From the NCBI RefSeq assembly GCF_902859945.1, contig NZ_CADIKL010000013.1, positions 1 through 64,000 on the forward strand: a stretch of DNA of 64,000 nucleotides. Reading direction: 5' to 3'. Positions 25,274 to 34,570 of this stretch are shown here, piece after piece. Both the position numbers and the translations under genes were made by a program. A model generated the notes under the pieces. The model did no database searches, had not been told where the DNA came from, and worked only from the letters and a program-made list of their open reading frames with translations. The DNA comes from Paraburkholderia caffeinitolerans (lineage in GTDB: Bacteria; Pseudomonadota; Gammaproteobacteria; Burkholderiales; Burkholderiaceae). The stretch's first letter is position 1. Every line of letters begins with the position of its first letter.

Positions 25274-26598
25274 GCACTGCATTGTTTTATTTGTCGAACG
25301 CCGTGATGGTCTATGCCCTCGCGGTAGCGCTGGGCGCGTGCCTTTGGCGGCGCACCGACATTCAGTATGTTTTTCTGAACCTGTTTCGCCAGCGCAGGCG
25401 CTCGGGCATGACGTTGCTCGCCATCGTTCTCGGTGGTGTCGCGGTCTTTCTGTTCGGCGGCTTTGTCGACTACTCCTTCTGGGCTTTGCGCGAGCAGACG
25501 ATCCGCACCAACGTCGGCCACATCCAGCTCTACGAAAAAGGCTATCTCGAGAGCGGCGCGGCAGTCGGCACCATGACGCATAGCATTTCCAACTATGACG
25601 AGATCGCGCGCATCTTGCGCACCGACCCGGTGATCGGGCCGCATATCAAGACCGTGACTGGCCGCATCGAGTTTTCGGGAATCATTTCCCGCTATGAAAG
25701 CGGCGTATCGACCTTTTTCACAGGCGTGGGCGTGGAGCCCGAGACCTCGCTCGAAATTGGCGCGCTCGATCGCGTGGTGTCCGGGAGCGATCTCTCGCGT
25801 ATCCAGCCGCAGGGCGTGACGATCGGCTCGGGCGTTGCCGCGGCGCTGAAGGCGCAATACGACGACTACACCGATCTGCTCGTGGTGACGCCCGGGGGCG
25901 GGCAGAACGCGATGTCGGTACAGGTTCGCGGGGTTTTCTCCTCGGGCATCAAGGAGTACGACGACACCAACATCAAGCTGCCGCTCAAGACTGTGCAACG
26001 TCTGCTGCAGACCTCGAACGTGAGCCGGATCATCATCCTGCTCGACGACACGGACTATACCGACGCAGCCATGCGGCGCATCGACGAGATCATCAAGGCG
26101 CGCAATCTGTCGCTCGAAGCGCGTTCGTGGTCCGATCTCGCCGTGTACTACCACCAGGTCGTCAATCTGTTCGAGGGCATTTTCTTTTTCATCAAGGCGC
26201 TTGTCAGCGTGATCGTCGTCTTCATGATCGGTAACACGTTGATGATGAGTGTCATAGAGCGCACCCGGGAAATCGCGACGCTGCGCGCGCTCGGCCTTAC
26301 TAAGCGCCACGTTGGCCGGCTCTTCATGCTCGAGGGCATCGTGATCGGCCTGCTCGGTGCGTTGATCAGCGTTGTGCTGGGGATCGGTCTCGCGGAGCTG
26401 ATCAACATCAACGGCGTGCCGATGCCGCCTTCGCCGGGCTACACCCAGGGATATCTGGCTTTTGTCAGGTGGACCGGCGATTACCGCTTGTTCTGGTTTG
26501 CGTGCGCGCTGCCGCTGGTTACCGCTGTGATTGCATCGATCATGCCGGCGCGGCGAGCTGCAAATCTCGTCATTGCCGAAGCATTCCGATTTGTTTGA
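25270..26598 (+). CDS. FtsX/LolC-type ABC transporter permease (442 aa)
   Basis: Inner-membrane partner of the ATPase at 23896. After an extra N-terminal helix (about 6-25) comes the standard layout: helix 1 at about 47-68, a large periplasmic domain at about 72-295, then three helices near 297-322, 350-375 and 407-430. The coupling region REIATLRALGLTKRHVGRLFMLEG between helices 2 and 3 is the FtsX-family signature. The periplasmic domain is MacB-like in size. It starts within the stop of the previous gene. Predicted to extract a hydrophobic cargo for handover to the LolA-like protein. Confidence 0.9.
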   Translation: MSTALFYLSNAVMVYALAVALGACLWRRTDIQYVFLNLFRQRRRSGMTLLAIVLGGVAVFLFGGFVDYSFWALREQTIRTNVGHIQLYEKGYLESGAAVGTMTHSISNYDEIARILRTDPVIGPHIKTVTGRIEFSGIISRYESGVSTFFTGVGVEPETSLEIGALDRVVSGSDLSRIQPQGVTIGSGVAAALKAQYDDYTDLLVVTPGGGQNAMSVQVRGVFSSGIKEYDDTNIKLPLKTVQRLLQTSNVSRIIILLDDTDYTDAAMRRIDEIIKARNLSLEARSWSDLAVYYHQVVNLFEGIFFFIKALVSVIVVFMIGNTLMMSVIERTREIATLRALGLTKRHVGRLFMLEGIVIGLLGALISVVLGIGLAELININGVPMPPSPGYTQGYLAFVRWTGDYRLFWFACALPLVTAVIASIMPARRAANLVIAEAFRFV

Positions 26599-26638
26599 AG
26601 TACATATCAACATTTTTAGACCACCAAGGGAGAAGTAA

Positions 26639-27394
26639 ATGAAGAAGCAGCGCGTTTTGATTACCGGGGCGGGCCGTGGCATTGGTTTCGCGATTGCACG
26701 GGTGCTGGCCGCGGAGGGCTACGACCTGTTGTTGAACTACCGCTCGGAGCAGGGTAAGTCGATTGCGAATCTGCAACGCTTCATGCAGAGCGATGAGGTG
26801 AAGGGTATCGATGTCAAGCTGGTCAAGGGCGATATCGCCGAGACCCGCGACGTCGAGAACATGATGAAAGCGCTGCGCGCCGATGGCGTCGATCAAATCG
26901 ACCATCTCGTACTGAACGCTGCGGCCTCGCCCTTCAAGCCGTTCCTCGACATGAACAAGTTCGACTGGAAACTGCTGCTCAACAGCAACCTCGTTGGCAA
27001 CGTTGCGTGCGTGAACGAAGTGGTTCCGATGATGAAGGATGGCGGCACGATCTGCATTCTCTCGAGCATGGGCAGCCGCGTGGTCATGCCGAAGTATCCG
27101 CTCGGCATCATGAAGTCGGCGCTCGAGAATCTTGTGCGCTACCTCGAAGTCGAACTCTATGACCGCAACGTGCGAGTCAATGGCGTCTGCGCCGGTCTCG
27201 TCAATACGGACATGGGACCGATTCTCAAGGAAATGTGGCCCGAAGCGGTTGCGCGCTTCGAAGCAGGCAATCGCCGCTGGGCGATCGAACCCGAAGAGGT
27301 TGCTGAAATCGTGGCGTTCCTGATGTCGCCGAAATCCTCGGCTATTCGCGGCGCGACGGTCCTTGCCGATCTGGGTGGCGGGTTGTCAGCTTGA
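26639..27394 (+). CDS. FabL-like enoyl-reductase or ketoreductase of the SDR family (251 aa)
   Basis: Short-chain dehydrogenase with TGAGRGIG (residues 9-16) for NADPH. The active-site region SSMGSRVVMPKYPLGIMKSA and the following LENLVRYLEVEL resemble Bacillus FabL enoyl-ACP reductase rather than FabG. The Tyr153 to Lys159 spacing is Y-x5-K, neither the Y-x3-K of classical enzymes nor the Y-x6-K of FabI/FabL. The C-terminal SSAIRGATVLADLGG strand also resembles FabL. If it is an enoyl reductase, the island encodes full reduction of the chain. AGGGAGAAG precedes the start. Confidence 0.8.
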   Translation: MKKQRVLITGAGRGIGFAIARVLAAEGYDLLLNYRSEQGKSIANLQRFMQSDEVKGIDVKLVKGDIAETRDVENMMKALRADGVDQIDHLVLNAAASPFKPFLDMNKFDWKLLLNSNLVGNVACVNEVVPMMKDGGTICILSSMGSRVVMPKYPLGIMKSALENLVRYLEVELYDRNVRVNGVCAGLVNTDMGPILKEMWPEAVARFEAGNRRWAIEPEEVAEIVAFLMSPKSSAIRGATVLADLGGGLSA

Positions 27395-27404
27395 GGAGGC
27401 GCCG

Positions 27405-28268
27405 ATGAAATACAGGAAAGAAGCGCTGGTTGCGGCGTTGCTCGCGGGTGCTGCATCGGTCGCATCGGCAGACGATGCGATTCCGCTTGCTCCGCCGGCG
27501 CCCTCCGCGGCCCAGTCGTCTGCCCCGTCGGCGCCGAGCGAAAGCGGTGCTCCCGTGCAGCAGGACGCTCAGGCCCAGCAGATCATTCGCACGGCCGATC
27601 GCATCCGCGCGCCGAACGAATCGTTCCGCTACACCGTGAAGCTGAACGAGTTTCAGGGCGGCAAGAGCGTGATGCAGCAGACGCTCGACATCTCCATGCG
27701 CTTTTACAAGCCGGCGGAGCGTGCGAAGAAGGGCGATGCGCGCGCGCTCGTGCGCTTTGTCGAGCCGGTCAAGGACAAGGGCAAGGCCATGCTGTCGGAC
27801 TACGAAAAGATGTGGTACTACGCGCCGGATCTGCGCCGGCCGATACCGATCTCCAAGCAGCAGCGGCTCATCGGGCAGATTTCGAACGGCGACGTGGTTG
27901 CGGCGGATTTCGATTATTCGTATGTCTCGCAGCTGCAGGGCGAAGAGGCTTGCGGCAAGACGACGTGCTATCGCCTCTCGTTGCAGCGGCGCTGGCCGTT
28001 CGTGACGTACCCGAAGATCATGTACTGGGTCGAGAAGGATACGTTCTATCCATGGCGAGCCGACTTCATGTCCGATTCCGGCGTGGTGATCAAGCGGTCG
28101 TATTACAGCGACTATCGTGCGGAGCTTGGGCAGATGCGTCCGCATCGAATCATCGTCGAGGATTCGCTTCGTAAGGAAAACTACACGACGATGGATTATT
28201 CCGATGTGCGCTTCGAGTCGCTGCCGGAAAGCTATTTCCAGGTCGACTATCTCATGCGGATGAACTGA
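27405..28268 (+). CDS. LolA-like outer-membrane lipoprotein-sorting family protein (287 aa)
   Basis: Periplasmic protein of the LolA-like group (the branch found beside envelope lipid exporters). Signal peptide at 1-22 with a cut at ASA-DD, an Ala/Pro/Ser-rich linker to about 50, then the domain with the typical run of short motifs: RFVEPVKDKGKAML, YEKMWYYAPDLRRPIPIS, DFDYSYVSQL and YPKIMYWVEKD. Two Cys (EACGKTTCY) could form a disulfide. I chose ATG 27405 because GAGGAGG lies 5 bases before it. It likely carries the hydrophobic product across the periplasm. Confidence 0.85.
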   Translation: MKYRKEALVAALLAGAASVASADDAIPLAPPAPSAAQSSAPSAPSESGAPVQQDAQAQQIIRTADRIRAPNESFRYTVKLNEFQGGKSVMQQTLDISMRFYKPAERAKKGDARALVRFVEPVKDKGKAMLSDYEKMWYYAPDLRRPIPISKQQRLIGQISNGDVVAADFDYSYVSQLQGEEACGKTTCYRLSLQRRWPFVTYPKIMYWVEKDTFYPWRADFMSDSGVVIKRSYYSDYRAELGQMRPHRIIVEDSLRKENYTTMDYSDVRFESLPESYFQVDYLMRMN

Positions 28269-28308
28269 TCCGCACGAGCCGCTGTGGACATGACATGACA
28301 GGACAGAG

Positions 28309-29703
28309 ATGGGGAAGAACCGGGTTGCATTAACGTGTTTTGCCGCGCTGGGGGCGCAGTGGTCCGCGACGCCAGCGCATGCGCTCGACTGCGCTTCCGC
28401 GCGCGGCTACGTGGGCCTCGAGGGCGTCGACACGTTCACGCGCGACAGCTTGTGGGGCGACGACGCGTTTCGCAGGAATTTCGCTTTTGATGGCTATGCC
28501 AGCGGGACGGTCTCGTGCCAGCTTTCCGAGCAGATCAGCGCGAAGGCGACGGCGGGCGCGCAGTACGCGGCGGGTACGGAAGATCCCGGCACGCTCGACG
28601 GCAAGAAGGACAGCGGCCTTGCCATTCTCAACGAGGGGTACGTCACCTGGAAGCCCTCTGATCAGATCTTCCTCGACGTCGGCAAAATCGAGCGCAATAA
28701 CGGCAATCTGTTTTCGCAGAATCCGCTCGACGTGGTTCGCAATACGTCGGGAAATCTGCGCTCGACGCTCGTCAACAATGGCGACACGAACCGCTACGGG
28801 TTCTATCGTGAAGGGTCGGTGGGAGCGGGCGTGACCGCGTACAACGACTACGGCACGGTCGACCTCGCTTACTTGCCGAAACTTGCGACCAACAACGACC
28901 AGGCACAATCCGCGGAAAAATGGAGTTCGCTCGAGCGCACCAACTCCAACAATCGCTTTTACGCGGCATACACGTCTTCGGGGCTGAGCAATTTCAATCC
29001 TACCGTCGCGGCGGTGGTGGGCGACTACAACGTGCTCGCCCTGGGAACCAGCGGCTATTTGACGGACAACCTCATGCTGGGCGCGCAGGCGTCGGTCAGC
29101 AAGGGACAGCGCTGGCGCCATTTGAACATGGACAAGGCGGCGGCCATCCGCTCGTATGAGAACGTAGGCGATCCTTTTTCGATCGACCGGACCGGTGCGC
29201 GTACCGATATTGCCGTTGGCCTGCGCTACACCGATTCCGAGCGCACGGAATACGGCATCGAATACTACGGCCAGAGCCAGGGCTACAGCCGCAACGAATG
29301 GAAGAGCTACTTCGATACGGTCACGTTTATCAACGGCGGCTATGCGAAAGGCTTGCCGCCCCCCGTCGCCAACAGCCTGGCGTCGGGCTACGACCAATAT
29401 TCGAGCCTTTTCGGCTCGGAGACGGACAACGCGAATCGCGGGGGCAACCTGCTCGGCAAGCATTATGCGACCGTCTTCGTCAGTTCAAAGAAGCAGGCGA
29501 TTCGCAAGCTCGACTGGACCGCGTCGGCGACGACGAATCTGGTCGACGGCAGTGCGTACGTCAACGCACGAGTGAGCACCTATGCAAACAATCACGTCGA
29601 GCTGTACACGGGCGTATCAATGAGTTTCGGCTCGAGCCGTTCTGAATTCGGGCAATTCGGCAGGAGGGGATATGTTTATGCAGGAACGCGAATCATCGTT
29701 TGA
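28309..29703 (+). CDS. Candidate outer-membrane beta-barrel protein (464 aa)
   Basis: I do not recognise a specific family. Residues 1-26 form a signal peptide ending at AHA. The rest is low in long hydrophobic runs and rich in alternating aromatic and polar residues, Asn, Gly and Tyr (for example TEYGIEYYGQSQGYSRNEWK), as in porin-like barrels. The last strand reads YVYAGTRIIV, so the usual terminal Phe is missing. Its position after the ABC system and LolA-like protein suggests the outer-membrane step of export. It overlaps the next gene by about 30 bases. Confidence 0.65.
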   Translation: MGKNRVALTCFAALGAQWSATPAHALDCASARGYVGLEGVDTFTRDSLWGDDAFRRNFAFDGYASGTVSCQLSEQISAKATAGAQYAAGTEDPGTLDGKKDSGLAILNEGYVTWKPSDQIFLDVGKIERNNGNLFSQNPLDVVRNTSGNLRSTLVNNGDTNRYGFYREGSVGAGVTAYNDYGTVDLAYLPKLATNNDQAQSAEKWSSLERTNSNNRFYAAYTSSGLSNFNPTVAAVVGDYNVLALGTSGYLTDNLMLGAQASVSKGQRWRHLNMDKAAAIRSYENVGDPFSIDRTGARTDIAVGLRYTDSERTEYGIEYYGQSQGYSRNEWKSYFDTVTFINGGYAKGLPPPVANSLASGYDQYSSLFGSETDNANRGGNLLGKHYATVFVSSKKQAIRKLDWTASATTNLVDGSAYVNARVSTYANNHVELYTGVSMSFGSSRSEFGQFGRRGYVYAGTRIIV

Positions 29704-30652
29704 GCGTGTGATTTCCGATCACGTTTTTCTGTTCCCGGGGCAGGGAAATCCGGCCATCGGCATGGGGGCCGAAGTTTGCGACGTGTCGCCTGCCACGACC
29801 GCTGTGTGGGACTGCGCGAGCGACTATTCCGGGGTCGACGTGCGCAAGCTGTGCCGCAGAGGGCCGATGACCAGGCTTACGCGCACGCGCTTTCAGCAGC
29901 TTGCCGTGACCACGGTGAGCGTCGCGATGTTCGAGCGCCTGCGCGAGAGCGTGGCGATCGAGCGGCCGGTGTTCGCCGGGCACAGTGCGGGCGAATACGC
30001 GGCGCTCTATGCGGCCGGCGCCTTCGACATGCCCACGCTCTTCAAGGCGATTACCGCGCGTGCCAACCTGATGGAGGAAATGGCCGAGGCGAGCGATGGC
30101 GCGATGTACGTGGTGAAAGGCATCGAGCGGCCCACGCTGCAGCGCATGCTCGACGAATCGGGCGCTAGTGAACGCGTGCAGATCGCCAACGACAATTCAC
30201 CGCGTCAACAGGTCCTCTCCGGGACGGCATCGGACGTCAAGGCGATGATCGCGGAGGTGCAGCGCGGTGGCTACGACGTCGTGAAGCTGCCGGTCAACGG
30301 CGCGTGGCACAGCCATCTGATGGCGCCGGCCGTGCCGCGTTTGCGCGAGGCGCTTCGCTCGCTTGCGGTTCGCAAGCCGGTGCATCCGGTCTATATGAAT
30401 CTGAGCGCCCGCATTGAAGAGGATGTGGACGTCATCGTCGAAAACCTGTGCGGCCACCTGACCCAAACGGTGCGCTGGCGGGAAACGATGGATACGATGC
30501 TCGCGCGCGGCTGCAAGCATTTCGCCGAAATGGGGGCGAAAAGAATGCTCACGCACATGCTCGCGTCGCATTACGCCGTGGGCGCGCAACTCGACGTTTC
30601 GTGCTTCGACGACTGGTCCGCGCAATGCGAGCCAGCCGAGCCAATCTGCTGA
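29672..30652 (+). CDS. Malonyl-CoA:ACP transacylase-like protein (326 aa)
   Basis: Loads extender units on the ACP. FPGQG is at residues 21-25, the nucleophile Ser105 is in GHSAGEY, the carboxylate-binding Arg130 is in TARANLMEEM (the malonyl-selecting Arg of FabD), and the catalytic His213 is in NGAWHSHLM. All key residues are present, so it should be active with malonyl-CoA. AGGAGG lies 4 bases before ATG 29672 and 10 before ATG 29678; either could be the start. The gene overlaps the end of the barrel gene. Function in the island pathway is inferred from context. Confidence 0.9.
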   Translation: MFMQERESSFERVISDHVFLFPGQGNPAIGMGAEVCDVSPATTAVWDCASDYSGVDVRKLCRRGPMTRLTRTRFQQLAVTTVSVAMFERLRESVAIERPVFAGHSAGEYAALYAAGAFDMPTLFKAITARANLMEEMAEASDGAMYVVKGIERPTLQRMLDESGASERVQIANDNSPRQQVLSGTASDVKAMIAEVQRGGYDVVKLPVNGAWHSHLMAPAVPRLREALRSLAVRKPVHPVYMNLSARIEEDVDVIVENLCGHLTQTVRWRETMDTMLARGCKHFAEMGAKRMLTHMLASHYAVGAQLDVSCFDDWSAQCEPAEPIC

Positions 30653-30663
30653 GCGAGGTTGCG

Positions 30664-31710
30664 ATGGTGCCGAGTTCTTCCGAATACCTCCGGCGTCGTG
30701 TGAGCGCGACCGCCGCCGTGACTGCCGTGATTGCCGCTGTACTGGTGTCTTCGCTGACGCGTAACGCACCAGACCTTTCGATCGTGCAGGCGATTGCGGG
30801 GCTCGGCATGATTTCCGCGTCGGTTTTTTTTGCCATTGCCCGTGACAGTGGCGGCTATTGGTTCTACACGATTCGCGCGGGCAAGGTCTTCGATCAGAAT
30901 CCGCAATGGCCGCCCGATACCGAGGACAGGACGTGGCAAGGCATGCTGGCGCGAAGTCCCTGGCTGGCGGCGGTGGTGGGCTTTGCGTTTGCGGCGCTCA
31001 GTTGTGCGTTAGCGATGACATTCGTTCCGCAGCATCTCGCCCTTTATGCCTGGTGCTACACCCTGGTGCTGCTGCCTGCCGCGACGGCGGGCTTTTCGCT
31101 TCTGGCGGCGCACGCGGGGGCTCACGACGCGCTGAGGATTCTCGGCGGCAAGTCCGCGGCGCCGTCGCCGCACCGCGCGCGGCGGCTGATCGCGGCCGAT
31201 CTGTTTTTCGCTATTGTCACCAATTTCACACTGGTGCTGCCGGTGCGGGACAAGCCCGCCTACTCGCTCGAGCACGGTTACGGCTACGCGCCGTTCGTGG
31301 TGGCCTTTGCGATCTTGCTGGTGATTGTGTGCGCTTTCATGATTGGCTTTGCGTCCCGGTCAAGGCGCGCCACGTTGACGGGCGAACTGCTGATGGGCAA
31401 AGCGGATGAGCAGTTCATCAGGCTCGCCGGAGCGCCGAGCCGCTGGTTCGGCGTGTCCGCAATCGGTCGCTATACGCTCTATCTGGTATCCACCGTCATC
31501 TGGGCGGCGCTTGTATGCGCGGCATTCGAGAAGTGGGCGCCAGGGGCGGGCTTCGTGCCGCTTTATTGCGTTGCCCTCGTGCCGCTGGTGTTCATGTATG
31601 CCGGCGAGCGTTGCGTGTCGATGCACCGTGATCTGACCGAAGCCCGGGACGGCGAGCGCCGTGTGCTATTGACGTTCAAGGACGTGAAACTGGCATTGCC
31701 CACGGATTAG
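30664..31710 (+). CDS. Polytopic membrane protein of unknown function (348 aa)
   Basis: I do not recognise the family. About seven or eight hydrophobic segments are visible (about 16-32, 42-60, 97-117, 122-146, 171-190, 203-227, 262-284 and 293-312), with a soluble N-terminal loop containing DQNPQWPPDTEDRTW. I chose ATG 30664, 11 bases after the transacylase stop with GAGG upstream; the open frame extends into the previous gene. It is the last gene of the island and may be an exporter component or an enzyme acting on the lipid product. No terminator is seen before recQ. Confidence 0.7.
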   Translation: MVPSSSEYLRRRVSATAAVTAVIAAVLVSSLTRNAPDLSIVQAIAGLGMISASVFFAIARDSGGYWFYTIRAGKVFDQNPQWPPDTEDRTWQGMLARSPWLAAVVGFAFAALSCALAMTFVPQHLALYAWCYTLVLLPAATAGFSLLAAHAGAHDALRILGGKSAAPSPHRARRLIAADLFFAIVTNFTLVLPVRDKPAYSLEHGYGYAPFVVAFAILLVIVCAFMIGFASRSRRATLTGELLMGKADEQFIRLAGAPSRWFGVSAIGRYTLYLVSTVIWAALVCAAFEKWAPGAGFVPLYCVALVPLVFMYAGERCVSMHRDLTEARDGERRVLLTFKDVKLALPTD

Positions 31711-31811
31711 CATTGCCTGCCTGAGGGCGGGCGATGTCGGGCCGCGCGCCAGCCTGCCCGTCTGCCGATTGGCCAATGTCGCGGAGATTGGCGGTCGGGG
31801 CGGGTGGGGGT

Positions 31812-31820
31812 TGGTAAAAT
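31812..31820 (+). promoter_or_regulatory. Candidate extended -10 promoter of recQ
   Basis: TGGTAAAAT fits an extended -10 element (TG-n-TAAAAT). No good -35 is found at 16-18 bases. The start of transcription would fall about 30 bases before the recQ ATG at 31855. Confidence 0.4.
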
Positions 31821-31854
31821 GCGGCAACTCCGCATCATCACCTGTGCCGCCTTC

Positions 31855-33702
31855 ATGTCCCGCTCCCTCGAAATCCTCAACGAAGTCTTCGGTTATCCCG
31901 CCTTTAGAGGGCAGCAGGCCGAGATCGTCGAGCATGTCGCGGCGGGCGGCGATTCCCTGGTGCTCATGCCCACGGGCGGCGGCAAGTCGCTGTGCTATCA
32001 GATCCCGGCGCTCGTGCGCCACGAAGCGGGCCACGGCGCCGGCATCGTGGTGTCGCCGCTCATCGCGCTCATGCAGGACCAGGTGGCCGCGCTCACCGAA
32101 GTGGGCGTACGCGCCGCGTATCTGAATTCCACGCTCACCGGCGCCGAGGCCGCCGCCACCGAGCGCGCGCTGCGCGAGGGCGACATCGATTTGCTCTATG
32201 TCGCGCCCGAGCGGCTCATGACGGCGCGCTTTCTCGATCTGCTCGAGCGCGCGCGCATCGGCCTCTTTGCCATCGACGAAGCGCACTGCGTGTCGCAATG
32301 GGGGCACGACTTCCGGCCCGAGTACATTCAGCTCTCGATCCTGCACGAGCGTTTCCCCGACGTGCCGCGCATCGCGCTTACCGCCACCGCGGATGCGATC
32401 ACGCGCGACGAGATCGTGCACCGTCTCGCGCTCGACGACGCGCGCATCTTCGTGTCGAGCTTCGACCGGCCGAATATCCGCTACCGCATCGTCGAGAAGG
32501 ACAATGCGCGCACGCAACTGCTCGACTTCATCCGCGCGGAGCACACACGCGCCGACGGCACGACCGATGCGGGCGTTGTCTACTGCCTCTCGCGCCGCAA
32601 GGTGGAAGAGACCGCGGAGTGGCTGAAGGGGCAGGGCGTACGCGCCTTGCCGTACCACGCCGGCATGGAGTTCGAGGTGCGCCAGAAGCACCAGGAACTC
32701 TTCCAGCGAGAGGAAGGCGTGGTCATGTGCGCAACCATTGCGTTCGGCATGGGCATCGACAAGCCGGACGTGCGTTTCGTCGCGCACCTCGACCTGCCCA
32801 AGAGCGTGGAAGGCTACTACCAGGAAACCGGCCGGGCGGGCCGCGACGGGCTGGCGGCCAATGCGTGGATGGCCTATGGTCTCGGCGACGTCGTGCAGCA
32901 GCGCAAGATGATCGACGAGTCCGACGCCGACGAGCAGCACAAGCGCGTCCAGACCGGCAAGCTCGACGCGCTGCTCGGCCTGTGCGAGACGGCCACATGC
33001 CGCCGCGTGCGCCTGCTCGCGTACTTTGGCGAAGCGAGCAAGCCCTGCGGCAACTGCGACACCTGCATCGAGCCGCCGGCCACGTGGGACGCCACGCGCG
33101 AGGCGCAGATGGCGCTTTCGTGCGTGTTCCGTGCGCAGCGCGCGAGCGGTTTCAACTTCGGCGCCGGCCACCTGATCGACATTCTGCGCGGCAATCGCAG
33201 CGAAAAGATCATGCAGCGCGGGCACGAGAAAATTTCGACGTTCGGCATCGGCTCGGCGCTTTCTGAAGCCGAATGGCGTGCCATTTTTCGGCAACTGGTG
33301 GCGTTCGGCTATCTCACCGTCGATCACGACGGCTTTGGCGCGCTCGTGCTCACGGAGGCAAGCAAGCCCGTGCTCAAGGGCGAGCAGCAGGTCACGATGC
33401 GCCGCTATGTGAAGCCCACGCGCACCCGCACCTCGTCGAGCCGCACCAGCGAGCGCGCTGATCCGACCCTCGGCATGAGCCCGCGCCAGCGTGCGCGCTG
33501 GGAGCGCCTGCGGCTGTGGCGCACCGATACCGCGAAGAGCGAGGGCGTACCCGCCTACGTGATCTTCCACGACGCCACGCTGGCGGAGATCGCCCGCAAC
33601 GGCCCCGAGTCGGTCGACGAATTGCGCGATATTCCGGGTATCGGCGCCCGCAAGCTCGAGCGCTTCGGCGAGGAGCTGGTCGAGGTCGTCGGCGACGATT
33701 GA
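31855..33702 (+). CDS. recQ: ATP-dependent DNA helicase RecQ (615 aa)
   Basis: 3'-5' helicase of recombination and repair. Walker [17 protein letters not shown] is near residues 39-54, DEAHC near 141-145, and the helicase motif VI region [11 protein letters not shown] near 322-332. A zinc-binding Cys set follows ([10 protein letters not shown], then CGNCDTC), with a C-terminal HRDC domain ending in the [13 protein letters not shown] hairpin. I chose ATG 31855 because the N-terminus fits the family; an upstream in-frame GTG would add residues unlike RecQ. As far as I recall, in related genomes recQ lies close downstream of rpoC, which marks the island as an insertion. Confidence 0.96.
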   Translation: MSRSLEILNEVFGYPAFRGQQAEIVEHVAAGGDSLVLMPTGGGKSLCYQIPALVRHEAGHGAGIVVSPLIALMQDQVAALTEVGVRAAYLNSTLTGAEAAATERALREGDIDLLYVAPERLMTARFLDLLERARIGLFAIDEAHCVSQWGHDFRPEYIQLSILHERFPDVPRIALTATADAITRDEIVHRLALDDARIFVSSFDRPNIRYRIVEKDNARTQLLDFIRAEHTRADGTTDAGVVYCLSRRKVEETAEWLKGQGVRALPYHAGMEFEVRQKHQELFQREEGVVMCATIAFGMGIDKPDVRFVAHLDLPKSVEGYYQETGRAGRDGLAANAWMAYGLGDVVQQRKMIDESDADEQHKRVQTGKLDALLGLCETATCRRVRLLAYFGEASKPCGNCDTCIEPPATWDATREAQMALSCVFRAQRASGFNFGAGHLIDILRGNRSEKIMQRGHEKISTFGIGSALSEAEWRAIFRQLVAFGYLTVDHDGFGALVLTEASKPVLKGEQQVTMRRYVKPTRTRTSSSRTSERADPTLGMSPRQRARWERLRLWRTDTAKSEGVPAYVIFHDATLAEIARNGPESVDELRDIPGIGARKLERFGEELVEVVGDD

Positions 33703-34004
33703 GCGCGCTGGTGCAGCGGCACATCGCCGCGGCATCGGCATGGTGCGCCCGCTGCGTGTCACGCAACCGCCACATCCTCCGTCGTCCGAAATGTCGCAAG
33801 CCGTTGACTCGCTTGGCATTTTCGGAATATCATGCTGGGTTCCGGTTTCTGGGATGCTTGCGTGCGTCGGTTAGTTTGACTAATTCGTCGGCTGGTCAGC
33901 GCAAAAAATGCCTGCCATTTTCGGAATCCGGAGTTCGATACGCATGGTTTTCCGCTTTGCCCGGGAATAAATGCGTCGATTTTGTTCAATTTCAGGAATA
34001 AACA
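33703..34004 (+). promoter_or_regulatory. recQ-rpsL spacer with str operon control region (302 bases)
   Basis: No gene. It carries the promoter candidate at 33804-33833. The 12-base sequence CATTTTCGGAAT occurs twice on the same strand, at 33817-33828 (inside the promoter spacer) and at 33916-33927, ninety-nine bases apart. No recQ terminator is evident. Confidence 0.5.
33804..33833 (+). promoter_or_regulatory. Sigma-70 promoter candidate of the str operon
   Basis: -35 TTGACT (33804-33809) and -10 TATCAT (33828-33833) with an 18-base spacer. It lies about 170 bases before the rpsL start. Confidence 0.6.
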
Positions 34005-34385
34005 ATGCCAACCATCAATCAACTGGTTCGCAAAGGCCGCACTTCGGAAGTCACGAAGAGCAAGTCGCCGGCCTTGCAGGACTGCCCGCAGCGTCGCGGC
34101 GTGTGCACCCGCGTGTACACGACGACGCCGAAGAAGCCGAACTCGGCACTTCGTAAGGTCGCCAAGGTTCGTCTGACGAACGGCTTCGAAGTCATTTCGT
34201 ACATCGGTGGTGAAGGCCACAACCTGCAAGAGCACTCGGTTGTGCTGATCCGCGGCGGCCGTGTGAAGGACTTGCCGGGTGTGCGTTACCACATGGTTCG
34301 CGGCTCGCTGGATACCCAGGGCGTCAAGGATCGTAAGCAGGCTCGTTCGAAGTACGGCGCAAAGCGCGCGAAGGCTGCGAAGTAA
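34005..34385 (+). CDS. rpsL: 30S ribosomal protein S12 (126 aa)
   Basis: Decoding-centre protein and streptomycin target. The conserved [18 protein letters not shown] and [12 protein letters not shown] segments are intact. The Lys residues commonly mutated to streptomycin resistance (PKKPNS and GRVKDLPG) are wild type. It is the first gene of the str operon, with an AGGA site before the ATG. Confidence 0.98.
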   Translation: MPTINQLVRKGRTSEVTKSKSPALQDCPQRRGVCTRVYTTTPKKPNSALRKVAKVRLTNGFEVISYIGGEGHNLQEHSVVLIRGGRVKDLPGVRYHMVRGSLDTQGVKDRKQARSKYGAKRAKAAK

Positions 34386-34570
34386 GAGTCAAGTGTCGTC
34401 GTGCTCGCAAGAGTGCCGGCGATAAAAGCGACAGGTGCCGGATTGGCCGGTGCTGTCGAGTAAGTGGTCACCCGACCAGGCTGGTAAGTCGTGAGATGAA
34501 TCGGGTTAGTTGGTGGCCGCGGAGCGTTGGGTTTTCTCCACGCTTCAACTGAAAAGTTAAAGGAAGAAAC

